NCBI GenBank assembly: GCA_002408385.1
Contig: DHSB01000077.1
Span: 1 to 17,678 of the forward strand
Direction: 5' to 3'
Length of the DNA stretch: 17,678 bases
Source of the DNA: Myxococcales bacterium UBA5297
GTDB taxonomy: Bacteria; Myxococcota; Myxococcia; Myxococcales; UBA5297
In this document: positions 1 to 8,085 of the stretch, one piece after another
Numbering within the stretch: the first letter of the stretch is position 1
Layout of the letters: each line of letters begins with the position of its first letter
Notes under the pieces: model-generated
Seen by the model: the letters and a program-made list of their open reading frames with translations, nothing else
Told to the model about the DNA's origin: nothing
Databases searched by the model: none
Translations under genes and position numbers: made by a program

Positions 1-3
1 TTT

Positions 4-39
4 TGCTTCCTCCCGTCGTCCTGCTTCCTCCCGTCGTCC
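4..39. repeat. tandem 18-bp direct repeat, two perfect units
   Basis: Two identical 18-bp units (TGCTTCCTCCCGTCGTCC) lie head to tail at 4-21 and 22-39, followed by a partial third echo (CCGTCC). They lie beyond the stop codon of the minus-strand flavoprotein gene at the window edge, so it cannot be seen whether the array continues outside. No function is evident. Confidence 0.8.
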
Positions 40-78
40 ACCGTCCTGCGCCGCCCATGATTCGTCGCCCAAGCCTCA

Positions 79-111
79 GCGGGCGGCCCCCGACCCTCGA
101 GGACCGCCCGC
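79..111 (-). terminator. hairpin downstream of the flavoprotein gene, possible terminator
   Basis: Perfect 8-bp arms GCGGGCGG (79-86) and CCGCCCGC (104-111) flank a 17-nt loop, about 37 nt past the stop codon of the minus-strand gene ending at 148. There is no clear T-tract after the stem on the minus strand, so intrinsic termination is only a possibility. The position right after the gene is the main support. Confidence 0.4.
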
Positions 112-147
112 ACAGTTGCTGCGACTCGCTCTCTGCGGCCGCCTGCC

Positions 148-2622
148 TCAGACGAAGAGGTTCACCCGCGCCCGCGAGGCCTCGTCGAGGTAGCTGGCGA
201 CGCCGCCGATCTCCACGCCGTCGATGAGCTCGCTGTGGTCGAAGCCCATCACGTCCATCGACATCTGGCAGGCGACGAACTTGACGCCCATCTGCCGCGC
301 CTTCTCGAGGAGCTGCGCGACCGAGTCGACGTTGCTCTCCTGCATCACCTTCCTCATCATCGCCGCGCCCATCCCGCCCATGTTCATCTTGGAGAGGCCC
401 AGCTCCGCGGGCCCCTTGGGCAGCATCCAGCCGAAGGCCTTCTTCTTCCAATCCTTGCCCGAGGCCGACGGCGCCTGCGGCTTGCGCAGCAGCGACAGGC
501 CCCAGAAGGTGAAGAACAGGGTCACCTTGCGGCCCATCGCCGCGCCGCCGGTGGCGATGATCAGCGAGGCCATCGCGCGGTCGAGGTCGTTGGAGAAGAC
601 CACCAGCGTTTGCCCGTTGTCGGCCGGACCGGCCGCGGTCATCGGCGTCGCCGGCAGCGGGCGCCCCTTGGCGATGAGCGCGCGGATTCCCCGGGCGTCG
701 GTGCCCACCGAGAGCACCTGATTGCCCGTCGCCCGGGCCCAGGCCGGCAGGTCGGTGGCGAAGCCCGGGTCCGAGGCGAGGATCTCGATGACCTGACCCT
801 CCTTGGCCTTCTCTACCGTCTCTTTGACCTTGAGGATCGGACCGGGGCACTGCAGCCCGCAGGCGTCGATCTTCAAGTCGGGCTCGTGCGCCGAGATCGC
901 CCCGGGGAGCGGGCAGGCGGCGACCACGGTCTCCGAGGAGGTGATCGTCTCGGTGGCCTGCGAGGCGTCTATCGGCCCGGTGGCGGCGTACCAGAGCTTG
1001 TAGCCGCCCAGCAGGTTGACCGCGTCGAAGCCGCGCTGCAGCAGGATCCGCAGCCCGACGTAGCCGCGCAGGCCCGCCTGGCAGGCGACGATGATCTTGC
1101 GGTCCTTGGGCAGCTCGCCGAGCCGCAGGCGCAGCGCGCCGAGCGGGATGTTGAGGGCGCCGGGGAAGCCCCCGCAGGCGACCTCGTCGGGCTCGCGCAC
1201 GTCGAGCAGCAGGGCGCCCTGGCGCTGCGCCTCCGCCAGCTCGCTCCAGCCGATGGACGGATGGTCGCCGCGCAGCATCCCGGCGGCGACCGAGGCCGCG
1301 TGGTTGACCGGGTCCTTGGCCGAGGAGAAGGGCGGGGCGTAGGCGAAGTCCATCACCTCGAGGTCGTAGACCGTCAGCCCGCCGGCGATGGCGGTCGCCA
1401 GCACGTCGACCCGCTTGTCGGCGCCCTCGCGCCCGATGGCCTGGGCGCCCAGGATCTTTCCGGTGTCGGGGGCGAAGAGCACCTTGAGCGTCAGCGGCGA
1501 GGCGCCGGGGTAGTAGCCGGCGTGCGAGGAGCCGGGGACCCAGACGACGCGGTGGGCGAGCCCGAGCTGCTTGGCGGCCCGCTCGGAGAGCCCGACGCTG
1601 GCGGCGACCTGGTCGAAGACCTTGACGATGCTGGTGTTGTAGGCGCCGCGGTACTCGACCTTGCGCCCGGCGATCACCTCGGCGGCCAGCCGTCCTTGCC
1701 GGTTGGCCGGTCCGGCCAGCGGCATCCGGGTGAGCTGGCCGGTGAGCCGGTCCTTGATCTCCACCGCGTCGCCGACCGCGAAGATCTGCGGGTCGCTCGT
1801 GCGCATCTGCGCGTCGACCTTGATAGCCCCGGAGGCGCCCAGCTCGAGCCCGGCCTCGCGCGCGAGCCTGGTCTCGGGGCGCACGCCGACCGCCATGATG
1901 ACCAGGTCTGCCTCGAGCGCCTCGCCCGAGCCGAGGTGCACCTTGAGCCCCTGGCCTGCCTTGGCGATGGCCTGCAGGCCGGTGCCCAGCCGCAGCCCGA
2001 CCCCGTGCAGCGCCAGCTCGTTGGCCAGGAAGGCCGACATCTCCACGTCGAGGAAGGGCACCACCTGCGGCAGCTTCTCGACGATGGTCACCCCGACCCC
2101 GCGGTGGACCAGGTTCTCGGCGACCTCCACGCCGATGTAGCCCGAGCCGACGACCACCGCGCGCTCGACCTTGCGCTCGGAGAGAAAGCCCATGATCCGG
2201 TCGAGGTCGGGCACGTTGCGCAGCGCGAAGACGCCCGGCAGGTCGATCCCTTCGACCGGAGGCCTGATCGGCTCGGCGCCCGGCGAGAGGACCAGGTAGT
2301 CGTAGCCCTGCTCGCGCTCCTCGCCGCTCTGCAGGTCGCGCAGGGTCACGGTGCGCTTCTGGCGGTCGATGCGCACCGCCTCGGTGCGCGTCTTGACCGT
2401 CAGGTTGAAGCGGGAGGTGAGCCCCTCGGGCGTCTGCACGAAGAGCGAGTCGCGCTCGGGGATGACCCCGCCGATGTGGTAGGGCAGGCCGCAGTTGGCA
2501 TAGGAGACGTGCGGCCCGCGCTCGACGAGGGTGACCTCGGCGTCTTCGTCCAACCGCCGCAGCCGCGCCACGCACGATGCTCCGCCGGCGACCCCTCCCA
2601 CCACGATCACTTTCTTGCTCAA
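148..2622 (-). CDS. CoA-disulfide/persulfide reductase fused to rhodanese, TusA and DsrE-like domains
   Basis: A soluble 824-residue flavoprotein with four modules. Residues 4-15 hold the FAD dinucleotide-binding glycines (VVGGVAGG). Cys44 in SYANCGLPYHIGG matches the single redox cysteine of CoA-disulfide reductases and NAD(P)H persulfide reductases. A second nucleotide fold (VVVGSGYIG, 157-165) binds NAD(P)H, and YAPPFSSAKDPVN (428-440) is the family's C-terminal signature with its conserved tyrosine. A rhodanese domain (about 455-548) has catalytic Cys514 in ACQAGLRG. A TusA/SirA domain (about 582-652) has CPGP at 592-595. The C-terminal DsrE2-like domain (about 671-824) has Cys785. Together these suggest relay of sulfane sulfur between persulfide carriers with NAD(P)H-driven reduction (inferred). 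I chose TTG at 2622 because AGGAGG lies 6 nt upstream and the FAD motif starts at once; the 88 codons upstream in the open frame look non-coding. The substrate (CoA persulfide, polysulfide or glutathione persulfide) cannot be told from sequence. Confidence 0.93.
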   Translation of the reverse strand: MSKKVIVVGGVAGGASCVARLRRLDEDAEVTLVERGPHVSYANCGLPYHIGGVIPERDSLFVQTPEGLTSRFNLTVKTRTEAVRIDRQKRTVTLRDLQSGEEREQGYDYLVLSPGAEPIRPPVEGIDLPGVFALRNVPDLDRIMGFLSERKVERAVVVGSGYIGVEVAENLVHRGVGVTIVEKLPQVVPFLDVEMSAFLANELALHGVGLRLGTGLQAIAKAGQGLKVHLGSGEALEADLVIMAVGVRPETRLAREAGLELGASGAIKVDAQMRTSDPQIFAVGDAVEIKDRLTGQLTRMPLAGPANRQGRLAAEVIAGRKVEYRGAYNTSIVKVFDQVAASVGLSERAAKQLGLAHRVVWVPGSSHAGYYPGASPLTLKVLFAPDTGKILGAQAIGREGADKRVDVLATAIAGGLTVYDLEVMDFAYAPPFSSAKDPVNHAASVAAGMLRGDHPSIGWSELAEAQRQGALLLDVREPDEVACGGFPGALNIPLGALRLRLGELPKDRKIIVACQAGLRGYVGLRILLQRGFDAVNLLGGYKLWYAATGPIDASQATETITSSETVVAACPLPGAISAHEPDLKIDACGLQCPGPILKVKETVEKAKEGQVIEILASDPGFATDLPAWARATGNQVLSVGTDARGIRALIAKGRPLPATPMTAAGPADNGQTLVVFSNDLDRAMASLIIATGGAAMGRKVTLFFTFWGLSLLRKPQAPSASGKDWKKKAFGWMLPKGPAELGLSKMNMGGMGAAMMRKVMQESNVDSVAQLLEKARQMGVKFVACQMSMDVMGFDHSELIDGVEIGGVASYLDEASRARVNLFV

Positions 2623-2734
2623 GGTGCTCCTCCTCGCGAATTCGCAGGGCCGGGCGAAAGGTCGTCGCCGCCCTTGGATGGCGCATCGGTATTCGGCAGC
2701 GCCGGCTCTGGCCCGCCTCTTTAGAGACACGGCG

Positions 2735-2754
2735 CAAAAAAGCGATTCGCGCTT
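2735..2754 (-). terminator. short stem plus T-tract, intrinsic terminator or leader attenuator
   Basis: Read on the minus strand, AAGCG, loop CGAAT, then CGCTT runs directly into six to seven T residues (plus strand: A-run at 2736-2741, arms 2740-2744 and 2750-2754). The stem is only 5 bp, or 6 with a G-T pair, but the T-tract is the best in the window. It is about 313 nt past the stop of the upstream lipoprotein gene and about 115 nt before the flavoprotein start. It could therefore end the first transcript or act in the leader of the second. Confidence 0.42.
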
Positions 2755-2915
2755 CGGTTCACGGGGAGCTTGCGGTCGGCACGATTGGGCGTCGCTGTGG
2801 AACGAAGCGGGGTCGTCTCGGCCGGTGCCCGACTTGGAGGACAGGTGTCTGCCACTCGTGACTGCGCTAACGCGGGTGCTCGACAAGGGCAGATCGCCAA
2901 GGGAGGCGCCGAAAC

Positions 2916-2936
2916 TCGGGAGACGGTGTCTCCCGA
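2916..2936. repeat. perfect 9-bp inverted repeat with 3-nt loop
   Basis: TCGGGAGAC (2916-2924) and GTCTCCCGA (2928-2936) are perfect reverse complements around a GGT loop, in the gap between two minus-strand genes. The tight, symmetrical shape could be a strong RNA hairpin on either strand or a dimeric regulator's operator. No long T-tract follows on either strand. Confidence 0.6.
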
Positions 2937-2966
2937 ATTGCTCGCGCTGGGAACCTCGCCACGGTG

Positions 2967-3031
2967 CCGATAGGCCGCGCGGTTTCTATCGGTAGGAAAG
3001 CGGCCGCCCCTGCCTGTCGGAAGGAGCGGCC
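2967..3031 (-). terminator. two consecutive hairpins after the large lipoprotein gene, possible terminator region
   Basis: Arms GGCCGC (3002-3007) and GCGGCC (3026-3031) form a stem about 36 nt past the stop codon at 3067; on the minus strand it is followed by CTTTCC, a weak T-tract. A second hairpin follows with 7-bp arms CCGATAG (2967-2973) and CTATCGG (2986-2992); its loop contains the self-complementary CCGCGCGG. The position fits termination of the lipoprotein transcript, but neither stem has a classical T-run. Confidence 0.42.
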
Positions 3032-3066
3032 CCCGTCACCTCGACGCCCGCCTCGGCGCGCGGCGT

Positions 3067-6000
3067 CTATCTGGCCTTGCGAACGCCGCCGCCGATCGTT
3101 CCGCAGCCGAGCTCGTCGCGGGCGTTGGCGATCATCGAGGCGAGCAGCGGCGCGGCCTCTCCGTCGGCGAGTCCGGTCCGCTCGAGCGCCCGCGCGTACT
3201 GCTGGCATGCGGCCTTGAGCTGGCCCTTCTCGGCGAGCTTCTGCGCGGTCTCGAGCGCCGACTGCAGCGAGGCGAGCTTGCCGAGCACCCGGCCCTGCTT
3301 GTTGACCCTCACCTCGCCGTCCAGGCTGCCGTCGGAGACGGTGGCGACGAAGTAGTCGGTCACGTCCTGGGGCCGGCAGGCGATGTCGAGGTGCAGCTCG
3401 GCCTGCGCTTCGCTCTGGTATCCCGGGCGCGCCGTGAGAAACGCGTGGTGCGGCCCGCAGCGCAGCGGCCGGAAGCTCACCCTGTCGACGAAGCTGGTCC
3501 CGGCGCGGATGAGCGGAATCATCCGCGTCGCGGCCACGCGGCCGCCCGGACCCTCGCCGCTGAACTCGACGAGAACCCCTTGGGCGTGCTGGTCGCCGGC
3601 GCTCAGCGCGACCGACAGCTCCCACAGCTCGTGAGCCCAGGGGTTGTCCGAGGAGACCGAGAAGTCGGTGATCGCGAACGGCTCGGCGGTCTGCCCGCGC
3701 GCGCGAGCGAGCCGCGAGACCGGCGCGGCCAGCTCGGCGGCCACGCTCTGCGGGATGACGTAGAAAGGCTGGTCATAGAAGCCGGCGTTGTTGCTGTAGA
3801 ACTCGACCGGCACCCCGAGGATGCTCTGCGCCGGGCAGCCCGCGGGTGGCAGGCTCGTCAGCCCGTGGCGCTCGCGCTCGGCGACGAGGTTGCCGTTCGC
3901 GTCCTCGGCCCAGGCGGCGACCCAGAAGACGAGATGCTCGTCGGCGTGGCCGGTGGTGTCGAAGAGGGCCGTGGCCAGCGCCAGGTTGGTCGGCGCGGTG
4001 GCGGCCGGGTCGCTGCGGAAGGCGCCGAGCGAGACGGTGTCCTCGCCGATGACGAAGCAGCCGTCGGGCGTCCACCGGTTGTAGGTGTTGGTCGCGTCGG
4101 CGGCGAGCTTGTGGGCGAAGAAGCGCACCTTGACCACGGCGCCCGTCGGCAGGCTCGCGAGGCTGTAGTTGTAGACCCGCGCCTGCAGCCTGAGCAGCTC
4201 GCCCTCGGTCGCCATCACCATCTGCGGCCCGACGCTCTCGGCCACGTTGGCGGGGTTGATGAAGAAGCCCTTCATCACGAAGAACTCGAGCGAATTCACC
4301 GTGTCGAGGGCCGCGGTCGCATAGCGCGGGTTGAAGGACCAGTAGTCGGTCAGGAACTGCGAGCCGTACTTGCCCAGGTAGTGGTAGCGCTTCGGGTGCT
4401 GCAGCCCGATGTCCGGCTTGGCGTACTGGGCCGCCCACAGGGTGCCCGGGGTGAAGTCGCCGGTGCGCACCATGTTCGCCAGGTAGCCGATCTGCATCTG
4501 CCCGTCGATGTGGACGTCGGGTTCGAAGGTGCCGGGATCGGTCGAGCCGGGGTGGTCGGGGTCGGGGAGCTGCACCTGGTCGTCCCAGTAGCCCTCGTCC
4601 ACGGTCGGCGTCGGCGTACCGAAGATGTGCGCCTCGGCCTGGTAGGTCGAGTTGGAGATGAGGGTGAAGGCCTCGGTCGAGACGGTGAAGCCCTGCGAGT
4701 CGGTGAGCGATTTCTTCGTGGTGTTCAGGTAGTGCTGCGAGTTGCTCTCGTGGTGGTCGTAGTCGACTTCTCCTTTTACGGTCGAGTGGAGCTTGCGGAT
4801 TTTCGCCGCGGCGCTCACCGAGCCGCCGACATCCCAGCTCATGGTGCTCGACGAGCCGACGCTCTTCTCCTCGGTCTGCTGCTGGGTCCAGGTGACGGTG
4901 CGGGTCGTCTGCACCTGCGAGGTCCAGGGGAAGGGGCCGGAGCGGTCCTCGAGGTTCGGATAGAGCGACAGGAGCTGGTCGAGGTTGCCGGGGTACGAGA
5001 AGAGGTTGCCGATCTCGTGCGCCGGCTGCCACCACGGCAATGAGGCAGCCTCGGCCTCGTGGAAGGCGGTCTGGTCGGGCACCGAGAACTGCAGGTAGAC
5101 CGGGTTGCCGTCGTCGTCGGTCTTTCCGATCACCGGGTACATGTAGAGGTAGACGTCCTGCGCGGTGTAGAGCACGTAGTCGTCCGGGCCGGTGGCGGTG
5201 GAGAGCGAGAGCGTCTCGCGGGTCATCGTCGAGTTGCGCAGGCTGACCGTGTTCTCGCTCATCCACTTCGCGCTGCCGTGGACCTCGACCCCCAGGCCCC
5301 AGCGCTGCAGGAAGTTCGGGGTGAGGCTGCCGAAGGTCCAGGAGGCCGAGCCGCCGACCTCGTTCGACCAGGTGTGGCTCGCCGTGCCCTCCTGCTGGCC
5401 GGCCTTCTCCGCGTCGGAGGTCGAGGTGAACTTCGCGCAGTAGTCGCAGGCGGTGGCCCCGGTCGTGTGTCCGGGATAGGCGCTTACGTTCTGCAGACAG
5501 CCGGCCGCGGTGAGCCCCGAGTCTTTCCAGGAGTCCGGCTCCTGGCCGACGACCGCGGCGGCCGGAGCGAAGCACTCCGGGCGCTCGTCGGCGAAGGTCG
5601 GGGTGAAGTAGTCGAGGTGCATCGGCGGCGCGTTGAGCACGATCTCGGGCTTCAGGTTGGTCGGGACGCTGATGATCATCGGCGCCCCGAGCACCAGCGA
5701 GCGGCCCTGGAAGTCGCCGGCGGCGAGCCGGGCGCGCATGAAGACCGAAGCCCCGGAGTAATAGGTGTAGGACCCGGTCCAGACCGTCGAGAGCTTGAAC
5801 GCGGTCTTCGGTGCGGCGTTCTCGAACTCGAGGCCGTAAGCCGAGTAAGCGACCTGGCCGTAGACGTCCTTGCCGCAGTCGAACGGCGTGAAGCCGCTCG
5901 CCGTCTGCTGAAGCAGCAGGGCGACCTGCGCGTTGGCGGGCACCTCGCCCGCCGGATCGGTGGAGGGCGGATCGAAGCGCCCGACGGCGACGTCGGCGAC

Positions 6001-7467
6001 GCACCTCGGGTCGTTGTAGTTGGTCCGGGCGCTGGCCGCGACCTGCGCGGGGTCGACCACCAGGCCCGGCTTGAAGTCGACGACGAGCACGCTGTAGCCG
6101 TTGAACGGCGGCAGGGCGAGGCCCGCGTACAGGCCGGCGGCGATGACGAGCTGGTCGCGCTCGTCGCCGTCGAACCAGTCGAGGTGGCCGCTCGCGGTCG
6201 ACAGGCCGGTGAAGTACTTCCAGGTCAGGTTGGTCGTCCCGGCGAGCGAGTGGCCGATGTCGACCGCCGGAATCGTGGCGATCGCATAGCCGCCGCTGGA
6301 GCTCGGGGTGATGTCGAAGGGCCGCACGTAGGCGTGGCAAAAGGTCGGGTCGCAGTCGCCCAAGGGCGCCTGGACGACCACGATCTCCGAGTCCTGCGGG
6401 TTCTGGTCGAACTTGCCGACCGCGAGCTCGACGCGGTCGCCCGCCTTCCAGTCGGCGACGCGGAAGTCGTTGCCCGCCGGGTCGCCGACCGCGAGGGTCG
6501 TCGGGTCGACCGAGCGGATGACGACTCGAAGCTCGGTGGCGGTGTGGTAGAGCCCCACGAGCTCGGGGTGACCGTCGCCGTCGACGTCGCCTGTGGCCAT
6601 GTCGAGGAAGGCCGGGCCGGCGGTGCGCTGTGGGCCGAAGCGCAGGCCGCCGTCGACGTTCGAGAGGTTCTCCGCGGTTCCGATCATCGTCCCGCTGCCC
6701 GAGCTCTCGGTCGAACCCCAGTGGAAGGCGATGTCCTGGTAGCCGTCGGCGTTGAAGTCGGCCATCGCCAGCGCGCGCGCCTCGCCGACCGGGACGGAGC
6801 TCGGGACCGCGAAGTGGTACTCGGTCGTTCCGGCGTCCTCGACGAAGACGGCCTGCAGCATGGGGATGGGGAACCCCACGTCGTTGAGCAGGTTCGACTG
6901 GGCGAAGGTGACGAAGGTGTCTTGGGGCCTGTCGAAGACCCGTCCGGCGGCGACCAGGGTCGCGGTCCCCGGCGTGCCGATGGTGTAGGTGGTCAGGCGT
7001 TGCCCGGAGAACTGCCGCGCGAGCAGCCCAGTCGAATTGTCGGTCGTCCAAAGGTCGTAGAGGCGGTCGACGATGTTGCCGTAGCGCGTCGCGGAGCCGA
7101 CGAGCAGGTCGTCGAAGCGCAGCACGTGGCGCTCGCCGTTGAGGACGTCGGGCAGCTCGCTCAGCTCGGTCGGCGTCGCGGTCGGCGGCGCCGGGATTTC
7201 GCCGCGGTCGACCATGCGGCGAAACTTCTCGCCTGGGCCGAGGAGCCGGTCGTCGATGACAGGCAGTCGAACTTCGCCGCTGAGGTCGGGCGCCTCGTTC
7301 GTCGGGGCAAGCTCGGAGGGCGCCTTCGGCGGAGAGCTCGTCTCGGGCGTCTCGGACGAGCTCTTCGGTCCTCCCTTGCTGCAGGCGGCCAGCAGGCACA
7401 GGCCGAGCAAGGCTGTCGTCGCCGATGGCCAGCGGCAGCTTCGGTGACGGGTCGCGGTGCGTTTCAT
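3067..7467 (-). CDS. large secreted lipoprotein with FG-GAP/VCBS-like repeats
   Basis: A 1466-residue protein of unknown role. A basic, hydrophobic leader ends in the lipobox LAAC with lipidated Cys29, followed by a Ser/Pro/Thr-rich linker, so the body should be anchored at the outer membrane, in the periplasm or at the surface. FG-GAP-type calcium-loop motifs are visible at about 235-246 (MADFNADGYQDI) and 291-304 (ATGDVDGDGHPELV), with a weaker one near 349-365 (VGKFDQNPQDSEIVVV), suggesting a beta-propeller. Residues about 700-765 and 855-940 are Ser/Thr-rich with alternating polar and hydrophobic residues, suggesting long exposed beta-hairpins. Several Cys pairs occur. The last about 90 residues are a helical, repeat-like tail (LASLQSALETAQKLAEKGQLKAACQQYARALERTG). 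The ATG at 7467 has GAGGTGA 7 nt upstream. No enzyme motif was recognised. Adhesin, surface scaffold or pore-forming-like protein are all possible. Confidence 0.85.
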   Translation of the reverse strand: MKRTATRHRSCRWPSATTALLGLCLLAACSKGGPKSSSETPETSSPPKAPSELAPTNEAPDLSGEVRLPVIDDRLLGPGEKFRRMVDRGEIPAPPTATPTELSELPDVLNGERHVLRFDDLLVGSATRYGNIVDRLYDLWTTDNSTGLLARQFSGQRLTTYTIGTPGTATLVAAGRVFDRPQDTFVTFAQSNLLNDVGFPIPMLQAVFVEDAGTTEYHFAVPSSVPVGEARALAMADFNADGYQDIAFHWGSTESSGSGTMIGTAENLSNVDGGLRFGPQRTAGPAFLDMATGDVDGDGHPELVGLYHTATELRVVIRSVDPTTLAVGDPAGNDFRVADWKAGDRVELAVGKFDQNPQDSEIVVVQAPLGDCDPTFCHAYVRPFDITPSSSGGYAIATIPAVDIGHSLAGTTNLTWKYFTGLSTASGHLDWFDGDERDQLVIAAGLYAGLALPPFNGYSVLVVDFKPGLVVDPAQVAASARTNYNDPRCVADVAVGRFDPPSTDPAGEVPANAQVALLLQQTASGFTPFDCGKDVYGQVAYSAYGLEFENAAPKTAFKLSTVWTGSYTYYSGASVFMRARLAAGDFQGRSLVLGAPMIISVPTNLKPEIVLNAPPMHLDYFTPTFADERPECFAPAAAVVGQEPDSWKDSGLTAAGCLQNVSAYPGHTTGATACDYCAKFTSTSDAEKAGQQEGTASHTWSNEVGGSASWTFGSLTPNFLQRWGLGVEVHGSAKWMSENTVSLRNSTMTRETLSLSTATGPDDYVLYTAQDVYLYMYPVIGKTDDDGNPVYLQFSVPDQTAFHEAEAASLPWWQPAHEIGNLFSYPGNLDQLLSLYPNLEDRSGPFPWTSQVQTTRTVTWTQQQTEEKSVGSSSTMSWDVGGSVSAAAKIRKLHSTVKGEVDYDHHESNSQHYLNTTKKSLTDSQGFTVSTEAFTLISNSTYQAEAHIFGTPTPTVDEGYWDDQVQLPDPDHPGSTDPGTFEPDVHIDGQMQIGYLANMVRTGDFTPGTLWAAQYAKPDIGLQHPKRYHYLGKYGSQFLTDYWSFNPRYATAALDTVNSLEFFVMKGFFINPANVAESVGPQMVMATEGELLRLQARVYNYSLASLPTGAVVKVRFFAHKLAADATNTYNRWTPDGCFVIGEDTVSLGAFRSDPAATAPTNLALATALFDTTGHADEHLVFWVAAWAEDANGNLVAERERHGLTSLPPAGCPAQSILGVPVEFYSNNAGFYDQPFYVIPQSVAAELAAPVSRLARARGQTAEPFAITDFSVSSDNPWAHELWELSVALSAGDQHAQGVLVEFSGEGPGGRVAATRMIPLIRAGTSFVDRVSFRPLRCGPHHAFLTARPGYQSEAQAELHLDIACRPQDVTDYFVATVSDGSLDGEVRVNKQGRVLGKLASLQSALETAQKLAEKGQLKAACQQYARALERTGLADGEAAPLLASMIANARDELGCGTIGGGVRKAR

Positions 7468-8085
7468 GACGGGCTCACCTCTCCATGCTCGAGGCGCGCA
7501 AGGGGCGACGACGAGCGACTTCCACTGATTCCGGAAGGAGCGGGGAGCTGTCGCTACCGACGTCGCGCAGCGGCTCGGAGCCCGAAGGCTGGGGCGGTGG
7601 TTTCAGAAGGCGGTACGTCGACCTCGTCCCCGGGGGCATCCGCACACGCTGTGGCCTGCCCCTGCCTGATCCCTTCTCCTGCAGGCACGCTGTTGCTGGC
7701 TCGCAAGCACGACAAGAAGGACTGGCGTGCAGCGATAGGTGAAGCGGAGCGGCTGCTGCACGCTTGCTGGTCGGATGCGAATCGCCCTCCTCGCAAGCTC
7801 ACCGTGGCCCATCGAAGACGACGCCCAACCCAGCTTGGAAGCGGTATGCGAACCGGTTGGCTCAGATGACGCCGGCGCCCGCGCCATCCGCACAGGCTTC
7901 GCTTCGGCAGCGGCGCGCGGTGTAACCGCCGGATGCTCTGGCGGGTTCCGGGACTCAGGTAAGTGTGGCCGCTCGGCTGAGGGCGCCCAACCTGTCGCGA
8001 GCCCGTGACGGAACCGCGGGCTCGTCCCAATAGCTAGGATGAGGGCACCAACCCTCGCACCGGCATCCAGCCAGGAGCAGACCCG
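7468..8085. other. 618-nt divergent intergenic region without a supported gene
   Basis: The region lies between the divergently transcribed lipoprotein gene (minus) and the first LpoB-like gene (plus), so it should carry both promoters. Open frames exist on both strands, but they are compositionally odd, arginine-rich and run antisense through real genes. A modest hairpin (CCGCC at 7926-7930, GGCGG at 7940-7944) is present. The last 90 nt hold the duplicated promoter-like element and a good ribosome binding site (AGGAG, 8073-8077). I recognise nothing in the remainder. Confidence 0.55.
7998..8032 (+). promoter_or_regulatory. promoter-like element, copy 1 (32-bp repeat with GGAAC and inverted repeat)
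   Basis: Positions 8001-8032 are identical over 32 bp to 10992-11023, each lying 76-80 nt (GGAAC to ATG) upstream of an LpoB-like gene. It contains GGAAC (8010-8014), the classic -35 core of ECF sigma promoters. A -10 would fall near 8031-8038 (TAGCTAGG), but no textbook ECF -10 is obvious. In this copy GGAAC sits in the loop of an inverted repeat, CGAGCCCG (7998-8005) with CGGGCTCG (8017-8024). That could be an operator or simply structure in the DNA. An ECF sigma gene lies between the two copies. Confidence 0.5.

Larger units (their letters stand above)
2623..3066. other. 444-nt intergenic region with several hairpins, no gene
   Basis: This gap separates two minus-strand genes. Frames crossing it are short, arginine-rich and lack protein-like pattern, so I see no gene. 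It holds four inverted repeats, listed separately, clustered at 2735-2754 and 2916-3031. The leader of the flavoprotein gene must lie in its lower part, but I could not pick out a convincing -35/-10 pair. A small palindrome CTCTTTAGAG lies at 2717-2726, about 95 nt upstream of the TTG start. Confidence 0.6.

Noticed and set aside
235..2724. 829-codon open frame on the plus strand
   Set aside because: It runs antisense to the flavoprotein gene, is rich in Arg/Gly/Asp/His with no domain pattern, and is the expected mirror of a high-GC coding frame.
7603..7720. Possible tRNA-like region, because one frame reads DLVPGGIRTR, a string often produced by translating tRNA genes
   Set aside because: No T-loop GGTTCRA consensus, no cloverleaf arms and no CCA end could be found in the nucleotide sequence on either strand.
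5059..7869. 936-codon open frame on the plus strand
   Set aside because: Antisense to the large lipoprotein gene for most of its length. The part beyond (about 7600-7780) reads somewhat protein-like (ARKHDKKDWRAAIGEAERLL), but it has no start, no ribosome site and no recognised family, so I left it as possible noise or a relic.
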